From the NCBI GenBank assembly GCA_001599935.1, contig BCIJ01000011.1, positions 426,252 to 490,251 on the forward strand: a stretch of DNA of 64,000 nucleotides. Reading direction: 5' to 3'. Origin of the DNA: Holtermannia corniformis. Lineage: Eukaryota > Basidiomycota > Tremellomycetes > Holtermanniales. Shown piece after piece: positions 32,867 to 44,318 of the stretch. The notes beneath the pieces were generated by a model. The model was not told the DNA's origin. It did no database searches and was given only the letters and a program-made list of their open reading frames with translations. Numbering within the stretch: position 1 is the first letter of the stretch; every line of letters starts with the position of its first letter. The position numbers and the translations under genes were made by a program.

Positions 32867-35800
32867 TCACCGTGGGCCAGGGTAGGGTCCCAAAGGCGCG
32901 CCTCGAGTGTAGCGCGATGAATGGCCGTCATCACTGCTGACCTGGCGCCGAACTTGCTGGCCTGTAGGTGGACCAGCTGACGGCGGGCGCGAGTATGGGT
33001 TGAACGGCTGCCCGGGTTGCGGTGCCGGCTGTCGCGCCTGTTGGTAGTAGCCGCCGCCCTCGGACCGAGTCGGTGACGGAGCACTAGGGTACGGTCCAGG
33101 ATAGCCGCCAGTGACAATGTTGCCAGGGTGTGGTCGTCGAGGATCGTAGCCTTCAGCTGACGCCACTCGCCGCTGCGGGACATGGTGAGCGTCACCGGGC
33201 ATACCGCGCGGAACGGCGCCCGGCGGAAGCTGGTGCTGACCGTCCCAGCCTTGGGGTGGTCCGTTCGGATAGCCGGCACCTGGCGGGCCCGGTGCGCGTG
33301 GGGCGCCTGGGTTGTACTGCGGGTGGTGGAAGACCTGGCCAGGCTGAGGACCGTGGTACGGTTGACCCGGTTGCGGGCTGAACAGTTGACCGGGAAAGAC
33401 TTGGCCTGGCTGAACAGAGCCGCCGCTGGTGGGGTATTGGAACACTTGACCCGGCTGAGGTCCAGAGTGGTGATAAGGTGCTGATGGACCGCCTTCAGTC
33501 ACGCGGCGGCCCATGCCCTGAGATGGAGGAGGCGCATGAGGAGGGAGGGGGTCTTGATCGTCTTCTGTTCTTCGGCGTGGAGGTGCATGAGGACCGGGGG
33601 AATGTTGACGTGGGGCTTCGTGTGGGTATGCATGAGGAGGATGACCTTGGGCAGGTGGTGGAGGGCCGTACGATGATGCCGGAGGACCTCTCGGAGGCCC
33701 TTGCAGCTCGCGGGGGTTGAGTTTGGGTGAAGAGGCAGCCGGCGCTGGGCGTGGAGCTGTTTGAGGCGGCAATGTGGATGGTTGAGGAGGTGATTTTGCA
33801 CGAGTTGGGACGGGGGAGGGGGATTTAGCACGTGGAGTGGACGGTTGTGCAGCTTGGTCAGCAAGCTGGCGTTGAGAGGGTGATGGCGAAGGAGGCGCTC
33901 CGTTCGCAGACGGCCGGTTTGGCGCACCGCCAGAGATGACGCGCTGTTGGATCTCCTTGTTGACCTGGACATTCTGCTTGCCGTATTCTGGCGGCTTGAC
34001 CGTGGCCGCTGGCTTTGTTCGACTCCGCTCGGGCTTGACGAGCCCTGTGCGTTTTTGCGACGGCGCGGGCTCGGGCACGGTTGGCGCTGGGGCCGCCTTG
34101 GGTGCCGGTGCTTGCGCCTTCTTTGCCTCTGCGGCCTCCTTGTCAGCCATGTCAACAGCCGCTGCGACCGGGGGCGGCGCCTTCTTGTCCTCGGTCGTCG
34201 GGCGGTTGATAATGCTGAGGTACCAGAACATGAGGTTGGAGATGAGCACCTGCTCGTACAGCGGTCGACGCGGGTTGGCGAGCTTGATGTGGGAAAGGCG
34301 GTAAACGGCGCGTTCGACATGGATAGGATACCGCGCAAAGTTGGAGAAGCCGGGTGACGTCGGTGAGTGCGCTTGACCGTTCATCGGGATCAGGCCGAGC
34401 GACTTTGCCGATTTCGACGAGCCGAGAAGCGCAGCGGCAGCGGCTGGGCCAGCGGCCGAGAAACTCGCGACCGACGAGTCTTCCTGCTTTTTCTTGCCGC
34501 CAAAGAGTGAGCCGAGGAACCCGTCCTTTTCCTTGTCCTTCTTGTCGGCAGCCTTGGTAGCGACCTTTTTGTGTTTTGCATCCTTGTCCTTGTCTTTCTT
34601 GCCGCCGCGCGAGAACAGACCGCCCTTCTTCTCCTTTTCCTTCTCTTTTTCCTTCTCCCGCAGGGGCGTCGCCGTCTCGGCGCGAGACATCAGAGGCCGT
34701 TCAGCTGGAGTAGGTGAGGATACAGAATGGCTTGCGCTGCGCTGACTCATGCCAGGCGGTAGGGAGGTCGCCGGCGGAGCCATGCCAGGCGGTAGCTGTG
34801 GTGCGGTTGGCGACGGCGGCTTTGTTTCGGCAGACGGGACCGGCAAGCCATCATGTCGGATCGAGTCTAGAACCGACTCTTGGGTCGGTGTTCGCTGCTC
34901 GTCACGAGGCGCGTCAACTTGGTGCGGCCAGTCAAAGTTGGTCTCGATCTTGCCCAGCGCCGGTAGGGCGGACGGCGAATGGTGGTGATCCGACTCTGAA
35001 GGGTCCGGCGACGTCTCTCTTGACTCGCCGACGCCCGACGCCGAGCTGACCGATGACGAAACTGAACCGTCACCGCGCGCATACGCATCAAAGATCATTG
35101 ATTCGTCAACCGACGAGTCGGACGGCCGACGATTCCATGTATTCCCACCATCCCGAGCGTCGTAAAACTCTTCGCGGCTGTCATCGGCGTCGTCGTGGGA
35201 TTCGGTCGAACTCGCAACCACTTGGCTGGCGTCTTCACTGCTGCCTCGGTCGTCACTCTCGTCGCTGCTGCGTTTGCGCGAGGCATCGTCCTCTTCGTAC
35301 ATGTCATATTGCGGTGCTGCCGTCATGCGACCTTTGCGGGTGGCGGCAAAGCGGTGGCCGCCGCCATCGCCGGCGAGCGAGGCTTTGCGAATCTTGGTAC
35401 GAGCCGTCCGCCGTAGGACCGAGCCTGGTCCAGGCAAGAACAGGGGCGCGTCTGCATCCTCGCCCATGACCGGTTCGTCTTCCACTTGAGAATGTCAGTC
35501 CTCGCAGCGAGCGCAACAAACGACTCACGGCCCAGGCCCGGCTTGAGACTCATACTTTGCCGCAGCAGACTCCGCATCGCCGCTGGGTCCTCGCTCATTG
35601 CGGCCTCGTCTGCCAAGTGTTCGAGCTTTTGCAAGTCTTCAAGCGTGAGGCCGCCGCCGTACAGGCTTGTGCGATGTGAATTGGCCCGAGAAAGCGAGGG
35701 CACGGGCGGTGCTTCGTCTTCGACATGGTCCCCGACGCGCGGATGGTATTGCCTGGACAGCATCGAGCGCTTCCTTCCGAGGCCACCAGACGCCGCATTG

Positions 35801-36269
35801 TTCGGCTGCGATTGGGACGAGATGGACGAGCCGCGTGAGAGAAGTGATGGCGAGCGTTTGACATTGGCCCTGGCCATGCCGGGCGTGCCCATGCCCATGA
35901 TCGGCTGATCCTCGTCCACATCGCCAGGGTCCGGGTGCGTGTGGGCCTTCAAGAATGCTCGAAACTCTCCTGGTGCGNGTTCTGGGTGGATGTGGGCTGG
36001 GACCCAAAACTGCTGCAAGGCATCGGCATCCGGTGTCTTGAGACCTATCGAGGACGCGGCCGATGCAGGGTACGAGTCGTGCTCTGTCGATCCCGATGAT
36101 GGCGGGAGATCCGGGTCGAGTGGGAGCGCGCCAGGACCCGACGAGATTGAACGGCGGCGAAGCAGGCTACGACGGCAAAAGTGAGCAAACGGCATCGAAC
36201 CGTGATCGAAACCGACCGCAGCGTGTCAATCTCGCGTTGGATCTCCTGATCCGTGATTTCGTTTGGCAT
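32867..36269 (-). CDS. Zds1/Zds2-like regulator of PP2A
   Basis: Zds proteins bind the Cdc55-type B subunit of PP2A and control mitosis and polarity. Exons 36269-36217 (MPNEITDQEIQREIDTLR), 36166-35529 and 35484-32867 give 1102 residues with 50- and 44-base introns. The N-terminal part carries FWVPAHIHPE, RRTARTKIRKASLAGDGG and HRFAATRKG. The Zds C-terminal domain signature is clear at about residues 590-640: YPIHVERAVYRLSHIKL, ANPRRPLYEQVLISNLMFWY, then LSIINRP. The rest is low complexity, including a Lys/Glu run (EKEKEKEKEKKGGLFSRGGK) and a tail with repeated QPGQVF/QPGQPY units. Unlike yeast Zds, a Pro/Gly-rich tail of about 420 residues follows the Zds domain. One codon is ambiguous because of an N at 35978. 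Confidence 0.85.
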
Positions 36270-36888
36270 CTTGGGTCCGAGCGGTGGGTGCGCACGCCCA
36301 GACTGGGACGCCGACTAGTTTGGCTGCGCGTGTCAGTTTGGGGCGCCTTGATCGTCGTTGGGTTGGATCTCACGCGAGTGAGGGAGCGAACGGGCGCAGG
36401 ACCTCGTTTACACTGTGCAGACGTTTGAAACGACTCGCGAGGTGATCCGACCCGGTCGTCTGCCCCAGCCAACACTCGGCCCGAAGAGCAATCTGAGCGT
36501 TGGTGCGGTCGAGGGTCGAGCTGAGGAACGGTCAGCTCGTGTATCGATGTGCATGGCTTTAGACTGCTTGCGCGAGCACTCGCAAGCTACTGACCCGCCG
36601 CGTGTGACTGCGTGCTCACGACGACCGACCCGCGTTAGGGTTCCGAGGCGATGCTCGTTGGCGTGCGCGAGCTCTGCGGATCGGCGTTTCGCCGCGATTG
36701 GATAGCTAGAGAGCGCTGCTCGCTCGCCCTCGCCTGTGCGCTGCTGCGTCGTGCGCTCGTCCGGTACCGTCGTGGTCGTCTACAGAGTGCGAGCGCCGTC
36801 GGCCAAGCCATGGCTGATTGGCTCGGTTCAAAGGGGTTTGCACCGCGCTATCAATTCACTACCATCCCTCTGCTCCATCGTGGCACGC
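36270..36888. promoter_or_regulatory. Intergenic, upstream of the Zds-like gene
   Basis: 619 bases between the Zds-like start codon and the stop of the OPT gene, both on minus. It should hold the Zds-like promoter. I see no TATA box, repeat or extra gene. Confidence 0.45.
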
Positions 36889-39800
36889 TCACGAGCCCTC
36901 GAGGCAGTGCTCGCTGTCTACAATCGAGTTCCCCCACCACTCGGGCCCGCGCCAGCTGCTCACGAGCCCGCAGACGAGGTAGACGGTCATGGCGTTGAGC
37001 GAGGTCGCGGCATCTAGTGCCGAACTACCGGGTGCGCATCAGGCCCGTTGCCCTGAGTGCTTCCGGGCGATCACCCGGGTCGGCACTCACCTGACCACAT
37101 AGACATAGCGCCCGTGCTGCTTCGGATACCGTTTCGCGATCCACTCGTTTGATGCGGCCGCGACGGCAATCGACGAGAAGATGATGTTGGTCGGGCTGTG
37201 CAAAGAGCCGTCAGTCTTGGCGTCGTCACATCAATCCAGCGCACGGACTATTGAGGGATCGTGGTTGCGCCGTGGCAGATGATGGGGAACACGACCTTGT
37301 TCAACTTGGCGTTGGGCCAGCGCCGATGGGCAAACCAGCACCCAACGGGGACGACTGCGCCAAGCACGAATCTATAATGTCAACCATGAGCGCCAGACGG
37401 GGGTCGTCGCCGACGATCATACGGACCCAAAGTAAAGCCACGCATACTTGCCCACGAAAAACCGTCCCGGCGCGACGGCACCGTACAGCACCGAAGCGCT
37501 AAAGAAGATGCTCGGCGCGCGCCCGGTCCACTGCTGCGTCGGGTCCGGCACCGAGCCGTCAAGATACGCGTGCTTGGTCGACAGCACGGACACGAGCGTA
37601 AAGTCTAGCGGTATCATCAGCTGGACATGGCGGTGACAGCTCGACGAACAGTTGGCTATCGCGCCGAGGACGGTCCCGATGATTTGACAGGTAAACATAT
37701 GCTGGGTCCGTCAGGCCGGTCTTGGTGCTACTGAGCCAAACTTACACGCGGCGGCTACCACCACATGTCAGCACTCGACTCGACTCTCCTGTAGCACTTA
37801 CAATACTCGTATACCAGCCCAGCTTGAGATCACCCGTCAGAGCGAGCGCCTGCGACATGGCCATATCTGCCTCTGATCAGCATGCCACGCCAGAGCCCAG
37901 TGCCACGCACAGCCGTAGCACTTGAACATGACGCTTGCCAACACGTCAGTACCAACGAGTGGGGGCTGTCATGGAGCACAGGACAGACTTTGCAATCGGT
38001 TTACCGGGCATCAAGATACCAGCAATGCTGGTGCTGCGTCAGCCAACGTTCCCGACCATGACATTGGCGACCTACAACTCGGTCAAGACGTTCTGCACGG
38101 ATCCGTCAGCCACCCTAGAGCGCTGCGCTCAACCGTGACTCACGAGCCCGATGGTGGTATTGGATACGGCCGTGATGATACCAACGCTAGTTTTCTCAGT
38201 CGGTTGACCGCCACTCGTAGGTTACGTACGGCACCAAGAAGAGCTGCGAGCTCGGTCAGCGATGCACTTCGTCAGTGACCCCACGCACCGTCGCAATCGC
38301 TATAGCCAGTACCATTGCCCAGATCGGCGTCTGCAGCGGCGTCGTCTTGATCAGTACGACTGCGCGTACGGCTCAGTCCGTGCGGAGCTTGACAGTCTGC
38401 ACGTACCGGCCGCGATAAAGTTGATAGCGAGGAGGGCAATGTACCATGAAGATGGGACGGTGTCGTATGCGCGCATGAGTTTGCTGGGGGGTTCATCAGC
38501 GGAGATGGTGGGTTGGCCAAGCACCGACTTGTGCACGTCGTTGAGCTGTGTGCGCTTCGAGAGAGCTGTGCAGCTTCGTCAGCCGTACGCTGCGTTCTAG
38601 GCGAGCTAGCAACCCACCCTGCTTGATCTCGTCACGGTGCCAGATCCAGACATGGACCAGCACACTCGTCAACGACGCAAACGATAACGCGTACGTCAAT
38701 GCGCTTGCGCCAAGTCAGCTTGCCGCAACCCAGCGTAGAAAGCGTACAAATAAGGCGTCAGCAGCATCGGTTTCGCCTTTTCCCAAGCGTCGACGTCGAG
38801 TGAGAGATCAGGCTTGAGGATGGATGTGACGTCGAATCTGGTCTATCAGCTACGATCCGAGACGCAAGAGGCCAGGCCGACTTTTGAAACGTAGAGTTGA
38901 ACAGGCCGGCCGAGACTGGTGTTGGAAAGTCACGCGCGTTCCTGCATTACGCTTGTCAGTCTGGCAAGTGGCACCTGGCGACGGACCAAAAGTTTGTGAA
39001 CAGAATGATCGGCATGACCTGCGGCAAGCATCAGCATTCCACCGGCATGGACCACTCACAATCCAGATCATGCCGACCAAGCCACCGAAATAATTCCCCA
39101 GAGCCCACCAAGGCGTATACAACGGTCCTGTGCTTCCCACACTACTCCAATCAAAGCTCAAACTAGCGATTCCCAGCCCTCGATACCCGCTACCCAGTGC
39201 GCGGATCCACCACCCGTGCCCGCCGACAAGGCAGAGGACTGCGACGGACGTCAGGGTGGGAAAGAGCAGGGCGGGGAGGAATTGATAGATGTAGACGATG
39301 GAAGTGAGGGTGATGAACAGTTTGAGGCGTGAAGCTGTCAGACTGCGCGAGGCGGATGTGGGGGATGAATTGGGGTGTAGGGTTGTGAAGAGTTGGACTG
39401 TGACGAGGGTTTCGGGCCAGTACATGGAGGGGGTGTTCACGAGCAGGGTTTGCAGCATGCCTGCGCGCGTGATTAACCACATGGCCAAACGGACGGTTGA
39501 AGACACACCTGCAAGACCAAAGCCGATGCATTGGGTGGTGAGTAGCAGGATGAGCGAGGGGATCGCGCCCAGCGGCTGCTTGTAGTACAGGTCGAGGATG
39601 GCCAGGATATCCGAGCCATAAGCGGCCGAAGCACCCGAGCTCGACAAGACGCTGAAAGCACCCTTCAGCCTACGACAACAAACCCTTTGCCGTCTACCCA
39701 CCCTATCAAGATATGCTCCTTGATCCCAAACGGCCCGGGATTCAACTCCCAGCCCAGCACGGTGCGCTTCGGGACTGATTTCGCGAGCGCATGGCCGAGC

Positions 39801-40304
39801 GGATACGTGGCAAGTAGGACGAAGTACGTCGAGAACTGGGGTGCGTTGGATTTAAAGTAGAAGACTTGGGAGGCCGAGGCCCCTAGGATGCAGAACAGGG
39901 AGCCGAGCAAGAGGACGCGTAAAGTGAGTGTGGGTAGCGTTGGGTCGTCGGTTGATGGCACTGTCTGGGCGCTGTGAGCATCTCGCTGTGTGCTGGTGAG
40001 CGAGGGGACGTACGCGCACGATCATGGCCTCGACAGTACCAAGTGGTGTCCTGACGCCTTGGCCGCCCAAAGTGTCCATGCTCGGTCGGAGCAGAGTGTC
40101 CTTGACATCCTCTCCATCGTCGCTAGCATCGTCCTCCTCAGCAACGGAGCGAGATGACATTGCAGAGCCTGCTCTTGGTCCTGCCTCCGTGTCCACATCC
40201 TCATGCAAGCCCTTGCCTTGCTCATTGTCGCCATCACGTTGGAGTAACGGTAGGGTGACCGCCGCCGAGCCCAGCTCTGGCAGCTCGTAGCTGTCCCGTG
40301 GCAT
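36889..40304 (-). CDS. Oligopeptide transporter (OPT family), 21 exons
   Basis: Proton-coupled plasma-membrane importer of small peptides or related molecules, about 816 residues. Exons: 40304-40014, 39964-39702, 39651-39509, 39460-39060, 39018-38987, 38941-38882, 38837-38748, 38703-38618, 38565-38407, 38359-38289, 38243-38230, 38186-38144, 38092-38076, 38033-37989, 37933-37911, 37866-37802, 37754-37746, 37701-37427, 37371-37249, 37195-37091, 37024-36889. Family hallmarks: LNPGPFGIKEHILIG, SSSGASAAYGSDILAI, STGPLYTPWWALGNYFGG, MPIILFTNFWNARDFP, SSVGSTGP, SNTTIGLNVLTEF, GKPIANVMFKCYGYMAMSQA and DLKLGWYTSIPPR. Exons of 9, 14 and 17 bases are needed to keep the frame. The N-terminal 97 residues are acidic and cytosolic. 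Introns are 41-66 bases. Confidence 0.92.
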
Positions 40305-40640
40305 GTTCACGAGCTAGCTATCTACCTCTGCACAAGACTATGTGCGCTGCAGTCCTCCACCCATATGCATGTTGAGTGATCACTGACGGTGCTGTACATC
40401 CCTCCGACTGGGCATCGTGCGGGGTTATGGTTACACGTCATCACATGGTCGTCACCGCTGCCTCCAAGCGACAACCACACCGCTCGACTTTCGCGCTCAA
40501 CAGCTACACAGTACTCCTCACAGTACCCATCAAGAACAATCCTACTGCAGGCAGCACCGCTTCCAATATCCCCTATGAGCGAGTGCGGGATCAGTGGCTC
40601 TACTTGCGAGCAGCGTGAGTGCCCACTATCCTCACTGATC
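40305..40640. other. Intergenic, OPT promoter side
   Basis: 336 bases between the OPT start (-) and the small + gene. Some frames stay open here, but no convincing protein was found; an upstream exon of the small gene cannot be excluded. Confidence 0.4.
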
Positions 40641-40998
40641 ATGGACCCACAACAGTCATGTGCGCCATGGCCCGTGCTCGCGGCATCACCAGCACCCGAG
40701 AACTATGAGTCCATCACCAAGAACTTGTCGGCTGAAGTAGTGGTCATGCAGCTGTGGAATCTGGGCGATTCCAAAAAGCTCGTCCAAGTCATTCCGCACC
40801 ATTCTGAACGTTGGCTGATGATTCTAGCGCCGTGAGGAAGATCTTCCATACGCCGCAAAGGTTCCCAAACGTACCGCGCATCTCGATCGCTATACACCCG
40901 AAGAGCTTTTCGGCCTTTTTGGCCCTTATCCGCGTGACATCTTCGCACGGGAACACACAATCAAGACGGCCACTGATTGCGCTGTGATTGGGCTATGA
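40641..40998 (+). CDS. Small uncharacterised protein (103 aa)
   Basis: Exons 40641-40781 and 40828-40998 are joined by a 46-base intron (donor GTCCAA, weak; branch GGCTGATG; acceptor CTAG). The product starts MDPQQSCAPWPV and continues ENYESITKNLSAEVVVMQLW, SKKLRREEDLPYAAKVPK, then RYTPEELFGLFGPYPRDIFA and AREHTIKTATDCAVIGL. The dense mix of charged and aromatic residues after the splice looks like a genuine folded domain, and the frame is open only in that register. I do not recognise the family. The start is uncertain because an in-frame upstream region is open. Confidence 0.6.
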
Positions 40999-41213
40999 CT
41001 GTGAGATGACTGAGACGACTGATATGAGTGAGACGTCGAATTTGTACAGCCTTCATCTTGATGCATCTGTGAACTGAACGAGATGTGTGCTACCACCTCA
41101 CTGCCACGTCATACCGCCACGCATTGACGCACCCGCGTTCCCCCTGCTGAGCCTCAGTCTGTAAGGGCTCGGTCAACGAGCACCAGCACAGCACAGATAC
41201 ATAGACAGGCAGC

Positions 41214-42510
41214 ATGGTGTGTACAGGCGCTGCGGTTAATCACTCCCGAACTGACGACGCAACCCACAGGCGCGACGATATGACAGTGAGCTATGACGAC
41301 TTGTTGACCCAAACGTCCTTTAGCTCACCTACACCCAGGCCGGACAACCATCTTCTCCCCAGAAGGTGTGTCGCTCTCTCGTTGACACTGCATGGACTGT
41401 GCTGACGCAGCTCACAGGGCGGTTGTACCAAAGTCGGTCGATCCCACTCACTCAATCCAAGCTGATCCATCCTCTTAGTCGAGTACGCGATGGAGGCCAT
41501 CTCGCACGCCGGTACGGTACTAGCCATCATGTCCAAGGAGGGTGTTGTTCTGGCTGCTGAAAAGGTGGGTGCTGCGGCGTCGAGACCGACAGGCCGGCGT
41601 AAGCTCACACCTCACGTAGAAAGTCACCGGCAAGCTGCTCGATCTCTCGCTTGCGCCAGGTGGCGAGGGTGTAGGCGGTGAAGGCACCGAAGCGTGGATG
41701 GGCGGTGGCGGCGAAAAGGTGTTCCTGATCAACAAGTCGGTCTTCGCGTTTGTACACTCTGTACGGTCGCTGACTGCCATGGCGACAGCAACATCCTCGC
41801 CGGTCTCGCTGGGATCACATCGGACGCCAACTCGCTCGTCAACTTTGCGCGTAACAGTGCGCAGAGGCACTTGTTCACGTATGACGAGGACATTCCGGTC
41901 GAGTTGCTCGTCCAACGGTTGTGTGACATGAAGCAGGGCTACACCCAATACGGCGGCAAGTCGCAATCTCTCCAGGCACTGCTGCCCGCTCACACCCACA
42001 GGTCTCCGCCCCTTCGGCGTCTCCCTGCTGTACATTGGCCACGACCCGATCCACGGCTTCCAGCTGTACCAATCCGATCCGTCTGGCAACTATTCCGGCT
42101 GGAAAGCGACGTGCATCGGCGCCAACCACTCTTCGGCCGCGAGTCTGCTCAAGCAAGACTACAAGGACGATATCTCGCTCCAGGACGCTCAGGAGCTCTG
42201 TTTGAAGGTGATGAGCAAGACGATGGACTCGACAAAGCTCAGCAGCGATAAGCGTGAGTGCTGTGCAACTGATCGGCTGGTCGTCGTTGGGCAGCAGCGG
42301 CACAGGGCTGACGCTCTCACAGTCGAGTTCGCGACCATGACCCTGCACCCCAAGACTCAAGCGCCGCACGCAAAGATCTACCGCCCCGCCGAACTCGATG
42401 CACTCCTGCGCGAACTCAAGCTTGGCGGTACGACGGCCGAGCACGTCGGTGCCGGCGAGGGCACGGGTGGCGGCGGTGGCGCAGAGGGCAATGTGGCCAT
42501 GAGCACTTAG
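41214..42510 (+). CDS. PRE9: 20S proteasome subunit alpha-3 (PSMA4/Pre9)
   Basis: Structural alpha-ring subunit of the 20S proteasome. Nine exons: 41214-41216 (only the ATG), 41270-41285, 41339-41365, 41418-41432, 41479-41564, 41620-41747, 41789-41955, 42002-42253, 42323-42510; 293 residues. The proteasome A-type signature assembles across introns as [65 protein letters not shown] and [20 protein letters not shown] follow. Intron 7 (41956-42001) begins with GC (GCAAGT) and ends CAG, a GC-AG intron. A Gly-rich insertion of about 20 residues (about 59-81, [18 protein letters not shown]) separates KLLDL from KVFLINKSV and is absent from the yeast and human proteins. Confidence 0.95.
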
Positions 42511-42700
42511 CACGCAGACACGACATGTAGTGTACATCCGTTGATCTCGCTTTCCTTTCGACTGCTCACACGCCCGGGGTGAAAGGATGGATGCGATGGC
42601 TGAGACTTGGAGAGGGTACAAGTAGGCGGCTGACGGCTGACCATCGCATCTTGTTGAGGATCTCATCCAAATACACGACTCGGACCGCACTGCTAACAAG

Positions 42701-43005
42701 ATGCTCACGACTTCAGCTCAGACGTTCAGCATCCGGCGCTTGACTGCGCTCTGTCGCTACTCGTACGTCTCCCATTCGACGTCCACAGCTCGCTGACACA
42801 CGCCGTGCGCAGCCCCCAAAGCCTCGGGATCTCATCCACGCCCTCGACGCTCGCTGATCGTCGTGCACCAGGCATGACGCAGAAACTGATCACGCACCCT
42901 GCCGCGCACCAGCAATGGCGAGGCAAGCACGAGATGCTGATCCGGCTCAAGATTGAGCGCGCAAGACTGGCGGGCCAGGCGGAGAAACGGGTCTGGTACG
43001 CTTAG
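42701..43005 (+). CDS. Small basic protein, possibly mitochondrial (84 aa)
   Basis: Exons 42701-42762 and 42813-43005 with a 50-base intron (GTACGT...GCTGACAC...GCGCAG) give MLTTSAQTFSIRRLTALCRY followed by SSPQSLGISS, then PGMTQKLITHPAAHQQW and RGKHEMLIRLKIERARLAGQ, ending KRVWYA. The N-terminus is Arg/Ser/Thr-rich without acidic residues, which fits a mitochondrial presequence. The C-terminal half is a basic amphipathic helix like those of small mitoribosomal or assembly factors. Family not recognised. Confidence 0.6.
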
Positions 43006-43049
43006 CTCCGGCCCGGGGACACGTTGTACTTGTACGGGATGTCAAGAGA

Positions 43050-44209
43050 TTACATGATCACGCAATCACCTTTACCGCCGTCTAGTTCGTCCACTAGGCC
43101 CCCTGCGTCGCGAGAGCGACCGTTGCCTTCACGTCCGTCAAGGTCGACGATTAGCACCCCGGCGTTGTGCGGGTCAACGTGCGCCGAGAGGTTCTCCCTG
43201 GCCCGATATCAGCTATGCGCGGTGCAGATGACAGTGCGGACTGACCGCCGCATGAGATCCTCAACGGCCGGCTTGATCTTGGCGACATGACCCTGCGAAT
43301 GCAAGCCTTTGCCGACAATGATCCGGAGCTCGGCTTGACCAGCCGCTTTTCCGTGCTTGATTGCGTCTTCGGCTTGCTCGATCGCTGGTGACACGGTCAA
43401 TGCTTTGTTGGAGCAGAGTTGCCGGACTCACCCTCTTTCACGTACAGGCCGTGCAAGTCGATCGTCCCGTTTGGGCTCTGTTTGTTGTTCTCTGCAAAAC
43501 GACATCAGTGCTGCGGACCGTATCCTCGTACGACGCTCTCACCCCGGAAGATCCAAACGCTCGCCTCGTCGTCTAGTTGCTCTTTTCTCCGCTGATGCGC
43601 CTTGCCCTTTTCCGAGAGCTCGTGCGCAGCGGCGCCGTCCCCCCGTCTGCGCCTCGTCAGCCATCGCCCGTAGAAAACTCGCCGATGGCCGATACGCACT
43701 GATAAGCTGCCTGCGAGGCTGCAAACGCTCTACGTGGTATCAGGCTCGATCGCTCGGGTCCCATACCGGACAAACTGATGCGCCTCATCCCCCTCGTGTC
43801 GCGCACGGTCCCTCAGGTCGGTATACTGCGAGTCCGCGGCATGGACCATGTCCTGGTTCTATCATCGATCAGCTTGGCCGGGACCGGGTCGCCAGAACGA
43901 GCTGACCTGCACCTGGGGATGGTATGGCCCGACGACGCTCCCGCCGCCATAGTATCCTGCGGCGGCTCCTTGTTGCTGTTGGTGCCCATGCTGTTGATAC
44001 TGCTGATGCTGCGGTCTGCCTCCCGCGACCTGACTCCAGCTCTGCTGTTGCTGCTGCTGCTGCTGGGGAGGGTACGCTTGCTGTTGCTGCTGATATTGTC
44101 CCGGATACCCCTGCTGCTGTTGCTGTTGCTGCTGCTGCGGCGCCTGATTCCCACTCGATCCAGAACAAAAGATCTTCTCCAAGACTCTGACGATCAACGC
44201 GAACGCCAT
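43050..44209 (-). CDS. DUF1771 + Smr domain protein with polyglutamine stretch (291 aa)
   Basis: Smr domains bind or cleave RNA and DNA and are linked to ribosome and mRNA quality control. Seven exons: 44209-43907, 43858-43767, 43729-43700, 43646-43543, 43491-43432, 43384-43246, 43197-43050. The N-terminus (MAFALIVRVLEKIFCSG) leads into long Gln runs (about residues 25-75). Then comes DUF1771: YTDLRDRARHEGDEAHQFVR, SQAAYQRGDGAAAHELSEKG, KAHQRRKEQLDDEASVWIF. The Smr domain carries the DLHGLYVKEA motif, RIIVGKGLHSQGHVAKIKP (His within the GKGxHS motif) and VDPHNAGVLIVDL. Introns are 37-53 bases; the second, 37 bases, is among the shortest here. Confidence 0.9.
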
Positions 44210-44318
44210 GCTGGCGATTAGACCACCGCGGCCAAAAACCCAAGCTACATACAGCGAGCAAGCAAACAAAGCCGTGATCGAGCGTTTTACGTCATCTTTC
44301 CCCGAGTTACTACCGCCC

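Noticed and set aside
33499..34338. 279-codon minus-strand frame
   Set aside because: Same strand but shifted frame inside the Zds-like exon; Arg/Pro/His-rich shadow of its low-complexity tail.
41875..42708. 277-codon minus-strand frame opposite PRE9
   Set aside because: Shadow of the proteasome gene; no homology and no introns where real genes here have them.
43778..44221. Leucine-rich + strand frame resembling membrane helices
   Set aside because: It is the reverse complement of the CAG/polyglutamine tract of the Smr gene (CTG repeats read as Leu).
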